The notes below the pieces were generated by a model. It made no database searches. It saw only the letters and a program-made list of their open reading frames with translations, and had not been told where the DNA came from. From Glycomyces sp040645615 (GTDB taxonomy: Bacteria > Actinomycetota > Actinomycetes > Mycobacteriales > Micromonosporaceae), in assembly GCF_040645615.1 (NCBI RefSeq), contig NZ_JBEYYO010000013.1, forward strand, positions 62,001 to 126,000: a DNA stretch of 64,000 nucleotides, given 5' to 3'. Position numbers and translations under genes: made by a program. This document shows positions 1-8,583 of the stretch, piece after piece; position 1 is the stretch's first letter, and each line of letters starts with the position of its first letter.

Positions 1-2275
1 ACGGATGCCCCGAGGCCACATGCCGCAGCACTTCGCTCTCACGGTCGGTCAACCCGCCGCCCCCGCGCGCCGAACGTCGGTCGCGGCGCACATCGTGCTT
101 GCGCAGCCCCCGCCGCGCCCGCCCGGCCAGCACGATCAACCCGTGCTCGTCGGCGATCCGCTCCGCCGCCTCCAAAGCCGCGACCGCCGCCCGCGCCTCA
201 CCCGAATGCACCGCCAGCGCCAACAGGCACCGGACCTGCTCGCGCGCGGCCAGACCGTCCCACGCCGAAGCGGCCTGCGCGAACGGGCCCGGGGCGGCCT
301 TGTCCCACGCCGACAGCGTCGTGGCCACCGGCACCGGCCACGGCGCGGCCTCGGCCGTCACCGGCTCGGTCCCGGTGTCGTAGGCGATCCACCGGCCCGT
401 GATGTGCGCGAGCCCGCCGACCAGGCCGGGCCTGACCTCGGGGGCCTCGGGCCCGGGCTGCCCGTCGAGCCACGCGGTCTCGTGTTCGAGCCACGCCACG
501 AGCCCGTCGAGCGCGGCGGGCGCGTCGTGGAGCTTCGCGAGCCGGGCCCGCGCGGCCCCGAGCGCCCCCGTGTCGGCCTCGGCCAGGGCGATCGCCGCGT
601 CGATGAGCGTGTCGGCCACCGCCGGGAGCGCGTGATCGGCCAGGGACTGCGCCGCGGCGATCACGTTGTCCAAGCCCGTGCCGGACAGGACCAGGCACCA
701 GGCCGCCGCGGCGAGGAACCGCGTCTGCCACGAATACGCGCCTTCGGCGCCGGCCCGGTCGGCCGCCTCGTGCGCGACCGCTTCGGCCTCGACCAGCCGC
801 GCCGCGTCCGCCAAAGCGATCACGCGGGTCCACGCGCACCACGCCGCCGTGGTGTGGTCGCCCGCCGCGCGCGCGAGGGTCTCGGCCGCTGCCAGAGCGT
901 CCGGGTCGTCCCCGGCCAGGGCGGCGGCCAGCCCGGGGTGGTCGGTCGGCCCGTACAGGGCCCGCAACTCCATCGCGAGCGCCTCGCGTTCACTCGCGGG
1001 GGCGCACAGCAGCCGCAACTGGTCGGTCTCGGGCCCTTCAGGGGCACCGTGCAGGACCTCGCGGGCGTGCGCGGCCTCGCCGACGGCCAGCAACGCCCAG
1101 GCCCGGACGATCGCGGCCTCGCCGCCCAGGGCCCCGGACCGGTCCAGGACCGCCAGGGCCGCGCGGGTGCGGCCCGCTTCGAGCGCGGCCCGCGCCGCCG
1201 CGACCGTGTGCGTCGCGTCCAGGTCAGCGGCCAAGAGCAGCGCTTCGGCGCGGGCTTGGGGGCCGCCGCGACCGGCCGCGTGCAGCGCGGTGGCCAGGGC
1301 CCGGTCGGCTTGTCCGGCCGCTGCGGCGTGCCGGGCCGACTCGACCCCGACCGTGGCATCGGCCAGCCGCTCGTGCATCGACCGGCGCGCCTCCCCGTCG
1401 AGCAGCCCCGCGGCGACTTCGGCCATCCACGGCGAAGCCGGACGCAGATGCGCCCCTTCGGCGACCGCGAGCCCTGCTTCGGTGAGCACCGCCGCGCCTT
1501 CGCCCAGCAGCGTCGGGTGCGCCGGACGCCCCAGCAGACCCAAAGCGGCCAACGCCGTACGCCCCGCGCGCGGCAGGTCACTGATCGCCGCCGCCGCGGC
1601 CGCGGCAGGGTCCCCCGGTTCGGACGGCCCCAGATCGTCGGGATCAGCCGAGGCACGCCGCGCCAGTGACGACAACGCGAGCGGATTGCCCCCCGCCCGG
1701 GCGGCCAGCGCGGCCACACGCGTCGGCGGCATCGCAGGGGCCGCCTCGGCGACCAGCCGCGCGGCCTCCTCGTCGGTCAACGGCGGCACCGGCACGACCG
1801 TCGCGTGGGCGAACAACCGCTCAAGCGCCTCGGCGCCGAGCCGGTTCGGGGTCCGCAGCGCCACCGCCACCGGCAACCGCTCGGCCAGCACCGGCAGCAC
1901 TGCCAACGTCGCACCGTCGCACCACTGCAAATCGTCGATGACCAACAGGCCCCCGCGTGTCCGCGAGAACACCGCCTCGGCCAGCAACGGCAGATCGTCG
2001 GCGGGCATCCGCGCCCGCGTGGCCCGCTCCAACGCCAGCGCCGGTGCACCGGAGAGCATCGCCAGGCCGCCGCCGGCGTGCACCGGCCGCTTCGAGGCCC
2101 GCGCGAGCCGCTCCAACAGCCTGGTGCGCCCGCACCCGGGCGGGCCGGTGACGACCACCAGCCCCGGGCCCGCGAGCGCGCCCGCGATGGCGCGCAACGC
2201 CTCGTCCCTGTCCGCGGCAGGCATGGCGGCTGCGGCGGACCGGGCCGGACCGGGGGTGGGCGGCGGGGCTGCCAA
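1..2275 (-). CDS. LuxR-family ATPase transcriptional regulator (3' end cut by window edge)
   Basis: A single uninterrupted minus frame runs from about 2275 off the left edge, about 758 codons in the window. The N-terminal AAA-type ATPase reads VVVTGPPGCGRTRLLE (Walker A, usual Lys replaced by Arg), then GGLLVIDDLQWCD (Walker B). A long Ala/Leu-rich helical middle resembles the repeats of large LAL/MalT-like regulators. The window ends inside the C-terminal LuxR helix-turn-helix, GGLTDRESEVLRHVASGHP. The TTG at 2275 is preferred because GGAG lies 5 nt upstream; an ATG at 2224 is the alternative. It is divergent from the dynamin operon with a 176 bp gap, so it could regulate that operon (inference). 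The Walker A change raises the question of whether it still hydrolyses ATP. Family call firm; target unknown. Confidence 0.85.
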   Translation of the reverse strand, partial: MAAPPPTPGPARSAAAAMPAADRDEALRAIAGALAGPGLVVVTGPPGCGRTRLLERLARASKRPVHAGGGLAMLSGAPALALERATRARMPADDLPLLAEAVFSRTRGGLLVIDDLQWCDGATLAVLPVLAERLPVAVALRTPNRLGAEALERLFAHATVVPVPPLTDEEAARLVAEAAPAMPPTRVAALAARAGGNPLALSSLARRASADPDDLGPSEPGDPAAAAAAAISDLPRAGRTALAALGLLGRPAHPTLLGEGAAVLTEAGLAVAEGAHLRPASPWMAEVAAGLLDGEARRSMHERLADATVGVESARHAAAAGQADRALATALHAAGRGGPQARAEALLLAADLDATHTVAAARAALEAGRTRAALAVLDRSGALGGEAAIVRAWALLAVGEAAHAREVLHGAPEGPETDQLRLLCAPASEREALAMELRALYGPTDHPGLAAALAGDDPDALAAAETLARAAGDHTTAAWCAWTRVIALADAARLVEAEAVAHEAADRAGAEGAYSWQTRFLAAAAWCLVLSGTGLDNVIAAAQSLADHALPAVADTLIDAAIALAEADTGALGAARARLAKLHDAPAALDGLVAWLEHETAWLDGQPGPEAPEVRPGLVGGLAHITGRWIAYDTGTEPVTAEAAPWPVPVATTLSAWDKAAPGPFAQAASAWDGLAAREQVRCLLALAVHSGEARAAVAALEAAERIADEHGLIVLAGRARRGLRKHDVRRDRRSARGGGGLTDRESEVLRHVASGHP

Positions 2276-2451
2276 GGGGGCTCCTAACGCTGTGGCACGA
2301 ATGGGGGAGGCGGTCGGGGGATCGAGGTTTGTATCGTCGTCTGTGTCGACCGAGGGCCGACGCCTCTCATGATATTGCGGATAGTTCGATACCGCAGACC
2401 GGCGTCGGCGAGGCCGACACCCAGGACTGACGAGAGGGCGGACGCGGGAGC

Positions 2452-3942
2452 ATGGTGGCAGGGCAACTCACCACGAGTGTGGCGGGCATGTGCGAGGACC
2501 TGGCAGGCAAGGTCAGCAGCGCCTCTCGCCCCGTGGTCGAGGACGTGGCCGCCCGGCTCGGGCAGCCGCTGCGCGTCGCCGTCGCCGGGCGGTTGAAAGC
2601 CGGAAAGTCGACACTCGTCAACGCTTTGATCGGGCGCCGCGTCGCCCCCACCGCCGCCGGTGAATGCACCCGCGTGGTCACCCAGTTCAGGTACGGCCCG
2701 GCCGACCGCGTCGACGTCATCGCCCGCAATGGCTCCAAGCACGCCGTGCCCCTCGACGCCAACGGCATGATCCCCACCTCGCTGCCGATCCCGGCCGACG
2801 AGGCCGCCATGATCGACGTCCAGCTCTCCTCCGACCGCCTGCGGGACCTCACCGTCGTCGACACCCCCGGCCTCCAGTCGGTCAACACCGACATCTCCGA
2901 CGCCGCCCGCGAGATGCTCTTCGCCGCCCCCATCGCCGAAGACGTCGACGACGACTCCAAAGCCGCCGTCGAATCGGCCGAGGCGATCATCTACGTGTTC
3001 ACCCAGCAGGTCCGCGCCGACGACGTCGAAGCGCTCGAAGCGTTCGCCAAAGCCTCCCAACAGCTGTCCAGCTCCCCCATGAACGCTCTGGGCCTGTACA
3101 ACAAGGCCGACAAACTCGCCCCCGGCCCCGGCCAGGACCCCTGGCCCGTCGCCGGACCCATCGCCGCCGACCAGGCCGCGGTCCTGCGCCGCGCCGTCTG
3201 CGACGTCGTCCCCGTCGTGGGCCTGCTCGCCGAGACCGCCGAAGCCGGTCTCCTCACCGCCGCCGACTGCGAAGCCCTGCGGACCCTCGCCGGACTCGAC
3301 GAGGCCAAACGCGCCCTCATGCTCGCCTCGGCTGGACTGTTCCTGTCCACCGAAGGCCCGGTCGACCAGCACCAGCGCAAACGCCTCCTCGAGCGCCTCG
3401 ACCTGTACGGCATCCACTTCGCGATCGCCCACCTCGACGCCAACCCGCACCTGGCCACCGGCGAACTGGTCCGCATCCTCTTCGCCGCCTCCGGGTTCCC
3501 CCGCCTGCGCACCACCCTCCACCAGATCTTCGGCGTCCGCGCCGACGTCATCAAAGCCGGCTGGGCCCTCGGCCGCCTCGACGCCGCCGCCGCCTCCGGG
3601 CCCGCCGCCGACCGCGACCTCCTGCGCGGCGCCGTCGAATCCATCGTCGCCCGCCCCGAATACCACCGCCTGCCGCTGTTGGAGGCCGCAGCGCAGGTCA
3701 CCACCGGACAGGTCGCCCTGCCCGAGGCCATGGAAGCCGAAGTGGCCCGCCTGGCCCTGACCGACGACGCCGGGGTCGTCCTGGGCCTGCCCGACGCCCC
3801 CCGGCCGCAACTGCGCCGATCCGCGATCGAAGCCGCCGCCCGCTGGCGGGCCTTCGCCAACGGCGGCGCCACCCCGTCCCAAGCCCGGGTGGCGAACGTG
3901 GTGCATCGTGGATTCCACCTGCTTGCCCAGCGGCTCGGATGA
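2452..3942 (+). CDS. Dynamin-family GTPase (first of pair)
   Basis: A 496-residue bacterial dynamin-like GTPase. G1 is GRLKAGKST at residues 46-54, G3 is DTPGL at 137-141 and G4 is NKAD at 217-220; the Thr-containing switch I segment CTRVVT is near residue 72. No obvious membrane segment is present, unlike its partner at 4531. Bacterial dynamins assemble on membranes in pairs (DynA/DynB in Streptomyces, IniA/IniC in mycobacteria) and act in fission, fusion or membrane protection. This is the first gene of a plus-strand cluster. A GTG one codon downstream (2455) is an equally possible start because GGGAG lies only 1 nt before the ATG. An imperfect dyad, TGCGG...CCGCA, lies upstream at 2376-2396. 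Confidence 0.9.
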   Translation: MVAGQLTTSVAGMCEDLAGKVSSASRPVVEDVAARLGQPLRVAVAGRLKAGKSTLVNALIGRRVAPTAAGECTRVVTQFRYGPADRVDVIARNGSKHAVPLDANGMIPTSLPIPADEAAMIDVQLSSDRLRDLTVVDTPGLQSVNTDISDAAREMLFAAPIAEDVDDDSKAAVESAEAIIYVFTQQVRADDVEALEAFAKASQQLSSSPMNALGLYNKADKLAPGPGQDPWPVAGPIAADQAAVLRRAVCDVVPVVGLLAETAEAGLLTAADCEALRTLAGLDEAKRALMLASAGLFLSTEGPVDQHQRKRLLERLDLYGIHFAIAHLDANPHLATGELVRILFAASGFPRLRTTLHQIFGVRADVIKAGWALGRLDAAAASGPAADRDLLRGAVESIVARPEYHRLPLLEAAAQVTTGQVALPEAMEAEVARLALTDDAGVVLGLPDAPRPQLRRSAIEAAARWRAFANGGATPSQARVANVVHRGFHLLAQRLG

Positions 3943-3979
3943 GACCTTCGACAGCCTTGAACGACATAAGGAGAGCAAC

Positions 3980-4534
3980 GTGACGACTCGACTCGGCGGA
4001 CCGCTGGTGGGGGCCCTGGTCGGCCTCGCCGCCGCGGCCCTCGGCGCGGTGTTCCTCACCGGCGGGTTCGATCCGACGACCCTGGCCGTCGCGGCCGGGT
4101 CGGTCGTCATCGCCGCCGCCATCACCGTCCTCACCGGCCGGTCCCTCACCCCGCCCCCGACCGAGGCGGCCGCCCTGACCCCCGCGACCGGCACCATCCC
4201 GGTCCAGCAACTCGCCGAACCCGCACTCGCCGCCCAAGTCAGCGCCGACCGCACCGTCCTGGTCGACGCCTGCATCTGGATGCGGGACCGCGCCACCTCC
4301 CCGGCGCTGGCCCAGCACCTCGACGGCGCGTTCACCCGCGTGGGCATCACCCAGGTCGACGCCACCGGGCAGCGGTTCGACCCCGCCGTCCACGAAGCCG
4401 GCGCCACCGTCGCGGCCAAGACCCCCGCCGACGACGGCATCATCGCCCGCACCGAGACCCCCGGCTACTCCGACCGCGGCCGCCTCCTGCGCCACCCCAT
4501 CGTCACCGTCTACCGCGGGCAGGTGCGGGCATGA
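3980..4534 (+). CDS. Membrane-anchored GrpE-like protein
   Basis: A 184-residue protein starting at GTG 3980, with AAGGAG 7 nt upstream. Two hydrophobic helices (about 5-27 and 32-50) are followed by a C-terminal region resembling the GrpE beta domain: FDPAVHEA aligns with the GrpE DPxVHxA signature, and GYSDRGRLLRHPIVTV aligns with GYxxxGRxxRxxxVTV. The long GrpE dimerising coiled coil is not visible; the membrane helices occupy the N-terminus instead. GrpE is the nucleotide exchange factor of Hsp70, but no Hsp70 gene lies in the window. It sits between two dynamins, its last four bases (ATGA) overlap the next start, and a J-domain gene follows downstream. GrpE homology is my reading by eye. 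Whether it still acts on DnaK is unknown. Confidence 0.75.
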   Translation: MTTRLGGPLVGALVGLAAAALGAVFLTGGFDPTTLAVAAGSVVIAAAITVLTGRSLTPPPTEAAALTPATGTIPVQQLAEPALAAQVSADRTVLVDACIWMRDRATSPALAQHLDGAFTRVGITQVDATGQRFDPAVHEAGATVAAKTPADDGIIARTETPGYSDRGRLLRHPIVTVYRGQVRA

Positions 4535-6441
4535 CCGACACCGCCGCCCCCGCCAGCGCCGCGCCCGCCAAGAAGGCCGCCGCCAAACCCAACCCGGCCG
4601 TGCAGATCCACAAACTGTGCGCCAAGGCCGCCAAGGCCGGCAACGCCTCGCTTCGGACCGTGGACGCCAAGGCCGCCGCCGAAGTCGACGAGGTCGCGCG
4701 CTGGCAGCCCGACAAGCCCGTCGCCGTCGTCGTCGGCGAAACCAAACGCGGCAAGTCCTCCCTGGTCAACGCCCTGCTCGGGATGCCCGGATTGTCCCCT
4801 GTGGACGCCCAGGTGGCGACCACGGCCTACCTGGAGTTCGCGTGGGCCGACCAGGCCTCGGTGCGCGCCTGGCAGCCCGGCGCGTCCGACCCGATGCTGC
4901 TGGGCGTGGGCGACCTGCGCAACTGGGCCACCAGGCTCGGCACCATGCCCCCCGGGATGGTCCCGCCTAGGCGCATGCTCGTGGGCCACCCCTCGGCGCT
5001 CCTCAAGCACATGTCGATCGTGGACACTCCTGGGACCGGGGGCCTCGACCCCGACCACGCCCAGATCGCGCTCGAAGCGGTCGGCCGCGCCACCTGCCTG
5101 ATCATGGTCACCGACGCGTCCAGCCCGATGGCCAAGACCGAACTGGACTTCCTCACCGAAGCGTCCAAACGCGTCAACTTCGTAGTGTTCGCGCTCACCA
5201 AGACCGACACCTACCCCGGGTGGCGCACGGTCATGGACGAGAACCGGTCCCTCATCGAAGCCCACGCCCCCCGCTTCCGCAACGCCCCCCACTACCCGGT
5301 CTCGGCGATGCTCGCCGAACACGCCCTCGCCTCCCAGGGCCCGACCCGCCAGGCCCTGGCCAAGGAATCGGGCATCGGGAAGATGCAGCGGGCCCTGGTC
5401 AAGGTCGCCACCGCCGGGAAAGCGCTCGTCGCAGCGAACGTGGTCCGCGCGGTGCGCACCGAGTTCCAGCGCCTGGCCGTCTCCGCGGCCGAGGACATGA
5501 AGGCCTACGACCCCGACCCCGAGGCCGCCAACCGCCTCAAAGAAGAGAAGAAGCAGGCCCTGGCCCTGCGGCGCACCGAGACGAAGAAGGCGAACCTCGC
5601 CCTGCGCGTGGAGACCCAACGGGCCAAGATCGAAGTCCAAGGCCGCCTGCGCACCCACCTGCAAGAACTCGAAGAGGCCCTGCTCGACGAAGTCGAGAAG
5701 GCCAACAAGGCCGCCCTCGAATCGCTCCCCCACCGCGTCGACATCGCCCTCCAAGGCATCGCCGCCAGGCTTTCGGGCGAACTCCACCAGCGGTTCGTGC
5801 TCCTGGCCGAACGCGTCCTTCGCCAGGTCTTCAACGACGACGAACTGCGCCAGGCCACCAACGCGATCTCCGCGGGCCTGCGCACCGCCGCCTCGGGCCG
5901 AGCCCGCCGCGACGCGGCCAACGACGGCGCGCTCCTGGTCGCGTCCTCGGCCGGTGTGGCCATGATGGCCGGACGCGTGGTCTCGATGGGCGCCGGCGCG
6001 ATCGGCCTCACCGCCGTCGCCGGAACCGCCGGCGCGATCGCCCTGTCGGCCTCCGGCATCGGCGTCGGCCTCGCCGCCGCCGCGTTCCTGCTGTACCGCC
6101 GCAAGATCCAAGGCAACCGCCAAGCCGCCAAGCAGTGGATCCAGCGGATCATCGCCGAAGCGCGCGCGAACCTCAACGAGGAGATCAGCTTCCGGTTCAC
6201 CGAGGTCGAGTTCGTGTTCAACTCCACCCTCGACGACGCCCTGGAGCGCCGCGCGGCCGAGTTCGACGCCCGCATCTCCGCGGCCGAGAACGCCGCGAAA
6301 GCCGACCAGGCCGCCCGCGCCAAGAAGCAGGCCGCGCTCAAGCAGCGCCGCGACTCGATGGCCACCAAGGTCAAACAGCTCGACGAGGTGCTGGTCAAGG
6401 CCCGCTCACTCGTCCCAGGCGAGGAGGACTCCGATGGATGA
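4531..6441 (+). CDS. Dynamin-family GTPase with membrane hairpin (second of pair)
   Basis: A 636-residue dynamin-like GTPase. G1 is GETKRGKSS at 69-77, G3 is DTPGT at 165-169 and G4 is TKTD at 223-226. A charged, heptad-rich coiled-coil stalk spans about 325-400. A long hydrophobic Ala/Gly-rich stretch at about 465-528 looks like two membrane passes or a membrane paddle, and a second coiled coil closes the protein. The first 25 residues are Ala/Lys-rich and probably disordered. It overlaps the GrpE-like gene by ATGA and the acidic gene by 8 bp, so the three are translationally coupled. It is probably the membrane-inserting partner of the soluble dynamin at 2452, as with other bacterial dynamin pairs (inference). 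Confidence 0.9.
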   Translation: MTDTAAPASAAPAKKAAAKPNPAVQIHKLCAKAAKAGNASLRTVDAKAAAEVDEVARWQPDKPVAVVVGETKRGKSSLVNALLGMPGLSPVDAQVATTAYLEFAWADQASVRAWQPGASDPMLLGVGDLRNWATRLGTMPPGMVPPRRMLVGHPSALLKHMSIVDTPGTGGLDPDHAQIALEAVGRATCLIMVTDASSPMAKTELDFLTEASKRVNFVVFALTKTDTYPGWRTVMDENRSLIEAHAPRFRNAPHYPVSAMLAEHALASQGPTRQALAKESGIGKMQRALVKVATAGKALVAANVVRAVRTEFQRLAVSAAEDMKAYDPDPEAANRLKEEKKQALALRRTETKKANLALRVETQRAKIEVQGRLRTHLQELEEALLDEVEKANKAALESLPHRVDIALQGIAARLSGELHQRFVLLAERVLRQVFNDDELRQATNAISAGLRTAASGRARRDAANDGALLVASSAGVAMMAGRVVSMGAGAIGLTAVAGTAGAIALSASGIGVGLAAAAFLLYRRKIQGNRQAAKQWIQRIIAEARANLNEEISFRFTEVEFVFNSTLDDALERRAAEFDARISAAENAAKADQAARAKKQAALKQRRDSMATKVKQLDEVLVKARSLVPGEEDSDG

Positions 6442-6931
6442 TTTCGACCCGTTCGAACCCCAGGCAGGCGAAGGCGACTTCGGCGACCTCCCCGAAGACC
6501 TCGAAGACGCAGGCGCCCCCGACTTGGACGACTTCGAATCAGACGAGGTTCCCGGCGACGACGACCTCGACGCGTTCACCTTCGCCGACGCCGAATCCGA
6601 GTTCGAGCCCGAAGCTGAGGCCGACCTCGACGACTTCGACGACGACTACAGCGGCGAAGGTACCGACGACGACGCTGCGGGCGACGAGTCCGCCTACGCC
6701 GCAACGTACGAGGACCTGCTCCTCGACGAAGCGGACAACCCGCCGAGCTTCCCGCCCGAACTCGACCTCGACGTCCCCGAACCGGTCGACGGCTACCCCT
6801 GGGTCGACCTCGACGTGCTCGGCTCGGCCGAAGCCGAACCGTGGGTCAACGCCGTCGAAGCCAACGAGTACGCGCTCGCCGACATCGACGACCCCGCCGC
6901 CTCGGCGCTCGCCCGCTTCTGGCAGGGCTGA
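6434..6931 (+). CDS. Extremely acidic hypothetical protein
   Basis: A 165-residue protein overlapping the end of the second dynamin by 8 bp. By my count about 58 residues (35%) are Asp or Glu, and there is one basic residue, an Arg five residues from the end, with no Lys or His. The first 100 residues are low-complexity D/E/F-rich and likely disordered. The last 60 are more ordered, with YPWVDLDVLG and a Trp-containing tail. No known domain recognised. Its coupling to the dynamin suggests an accessory role, for example an adaptor or electrostatic regulator of the Lys-rich dynamin tail (speculative). Coding status is supported by codon bias, the overlap and a clean stop. Confidence 0.75.
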   Translation: MDDFDPFEPQAGEGDFGDLPEDLEDAGAPDLDDFESDEVPGDDDLDAFTFADAESEFEPEAEADLDDFDDDYSGEGTDDDAAGDESAYAATYEDLLLDEADNPPSFPPELDLDVPEPVDGYPWVDLDVLGSAEAEPWVNAVEANEYALADIDDPAASALARFWQG

Positions 6932-7317
6932 CCACGCGGGCCGGCCCCGGCACGCCGCCCGCGCGCATCGACATAAAGCATCGACAAGTGACTATGCAAG
7001 GTGTGCACTGTCCGATGTCGCCTGCCCGCACCCTCGGGCGTCGAAAGCGACCGAACGGCCTGCGCGCCACCCCTGGCCTGCGTTGCGCTCGAACATGAAC
7101 GAAACCCGCAGGCCAGTGCGGGCAACGCACGCACCTTGACACTCCACAAAGGCCTATGGCGCGAAGGACCCGGCCCCGCCCGGGGAAAATCTCGGACCTC
7201 ACGGCACCGAAAAGGGCGAACCGGCGGTAGATTGGCTGCATTACCGTCGAGTCCGACGCCCGATTCCCCCTCGCCGGGCCCAGGCCCGTCCCCGCACGAC
7301 CGACCGGGAGCCGCGTG
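6932..7317. other. 386 bp intergenic region before the J-domain gene
   Basis: No convincing gene. It holds a tandem direct repeat CATCGACA-taaag-CATCGACA at 6964-6984, locally the most AT-rich part, which could be a regulator site. A perfect TTGACA is at 7136-7141, but no -10 box lies at the right distance. The J-domain gene may therefore have its own promoter here or be read through from the dynamin operon. Confidence 0.4.
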
Positions 7318-8583
7318 GTGAACGAACCAGACCACTACCGCGTTCTCGGGGTGAGCCCGCAGGCACCCAGACCCGAGATCCAAGCCGCCTACCGCCGCCG
7401 CCTGCGCGAGACCCACCCCGACCGCGGCGGCGACGAAGCCGAGTTCCACCGCGTCCAAGGTGCCTGGGAGATCCTCTCCCACCAGGGCCTTCGCCGCGAA
7501 TATGACCTGCTGCGCTTCGGGCGCCGCGCCGCCCGCCGCTACGGCAAGGCCGCCGCGCGACCCTCGCACCGCAAGGTCCGCGGCTGGAACGTCGCCCCCG
7601 CACCGCAGCCGCAGGCCGCCGCCTTCCCCACCGAAGGCGCGCTCGTCGCCGTCCCCTGGCACGCCCGGCTGCGCCGACAAAGGCCCGTGCACCGGCCGTC
7701 CTCGTGGATCGCCGGCGGTGCCAGCGCGGCCGTGGCGCTGGTGTGGGCCGTAGCGGGCCTCTCGTTCTGCGCCGCCGCTTTGGCCACTGACGCTTCGCTG
7801 CTGCTGCGCGCCATGTCGATCCCGGTCGCCTTGGCGGTGGTCATGATCGTGTGCGTGCAGACCTCGCGGGCCTTCCGGTCCCGGCCCGAGGTGGCCCCGA
7901 ACCGGCCGACCGGGCGATTGGTGCTCGCGTTCCTGTTCGCCGCGGCGGCGGTGTGGCTGCCGGGACCGGGAACGGCATGGGGCTGGTACCTGGGCGTGTT
8001 CGTGCTGTCGGGGGCCGCTCTGGCCTGGACGGTGCGGCGGATGCGGTGGACGCTGGCGCTGCGCCGCTCGGTCGGCGGGGCCTTGCGCCAGTTCAACGCG
8101 TTCGGCCCGGCCGGGACGAGACCGAGGGCCGACCGGCCTACTGGGAAGCTGCTGCGGGAAGTGCTCACGAACCTGCCTGCGGCGCGGCTGTTCGTGTCGC
8201 TCCCGGCGACCGAGTTCTCGCGGGTGCCGCACGCGATCGTGTGCGGCGACCGGATCGCGCTGCTGTGCGCGCCGGTCGGGCGCGACAGCGCCGATGTGGA
8301 CTCGGTCGACCTGCCCGAGGCGGTCGCCGCTTTGGCGCAGGCGGTGCCTGCGGCGCACGTCCAGGGTTGGGTCCTGTGGCCGGTGCTCCCCGAAACCGCC
8401 CGCGAGGGCGAGACCGCCGCGGTCCACGACGTCGCGGTCGGCCAGGCCGCGGCCGACATCGGCCTGTGGCTCGCATCAGGCGGCCCGGTCTACGACCTCC
8501 CCGTGCTCCAGACCTTGCGGATGCGCCTGGTGACGGTCCCCGCCCCGCGCACCGACGACCGCAGTCCCGCGGTGCGGGCTTAG
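7318..8583 (+). CDS. J-domain membrane protein
   Basis: A 421-residue protein with an N-terminal J domain (residues about 5-65) carrying the diagnostic HPD tripeptide at 33-35, which stimulates Hsp70 ATPase activity. After a basic, Pro-rich linker come about four hydrophobic helices (about 120-235), then a soluble C-terminal domain of about 180 residues that I do not recognise. GTG 7318 is chosen because GGGAG lies 7 nt upstream; an in-frame GTG at 7315 is possible. It follows a dynamin/GrpE-like cluster on the same strand, so a co-chaperone pair (J plus GrpE-like) brackets the second dynamin although no Hsp70 is present. It would place a J domain on the cytoplasmic face of the membrane. Confidence 0.8.
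   Translation: MNEPDHYRVLGVSPQAPRPEIQAAYRRRLRETHPDRGGDEAEFHRVQGAWEILSHQGLRREYDLLRFGRRAARRYGKAAARPSHRKVRGWNVAPAPQPQAAAFPTEGALVAVPWHARLRRQRPVHRPSSWIAGGASAAVALVWAVAGLSFCAAALATDASLLLRAMSIPVALAVVMIVCVQTSRAFRSRPEVAPNRPTGRLVLAFLFAAAAVWLPGPGTAWGWYLGVFVLSGAALAWTVRRMRWTLALRRSVGGALRQFNAFGPAGTRPRADRPTGKLLREVLTNLPAARLFVSLPATEFSRVPHAIVCGDRIALLCAPVGRDSADVDSVDLPEAVAALAQAVPAAHVQGWVLWPVLPETAREGETAAVHDVAVGQAAADIGLWLASGGPVYDLPVLQTLRMRLVTVPAPRTDDRSPAVRA

Noticed and set aside
5..2372. Two long plus-strand open frames (5-1669 and 666-2372) opposite the LuxR gene
   Set aside because: They are Arg/Ala/Ser-rich translations without domains; the minus strand carries clear Walker and helix-turn-helix motifs through the whole stretch.
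2284..4452. A 722-codon minus-strand open frame over the first dynamin and GrpE-like gene
   Set aside because: Gly/Ala/Asp low-complexity sequence opposite a gene with all GTPase motifs; an artefact of high GC at third positions.
7136..7159. TTGACA promoter for the J-domain gene
   Set aside because: The best -10-like box is only 13 nt away, too close for a sigma-70 promoter.
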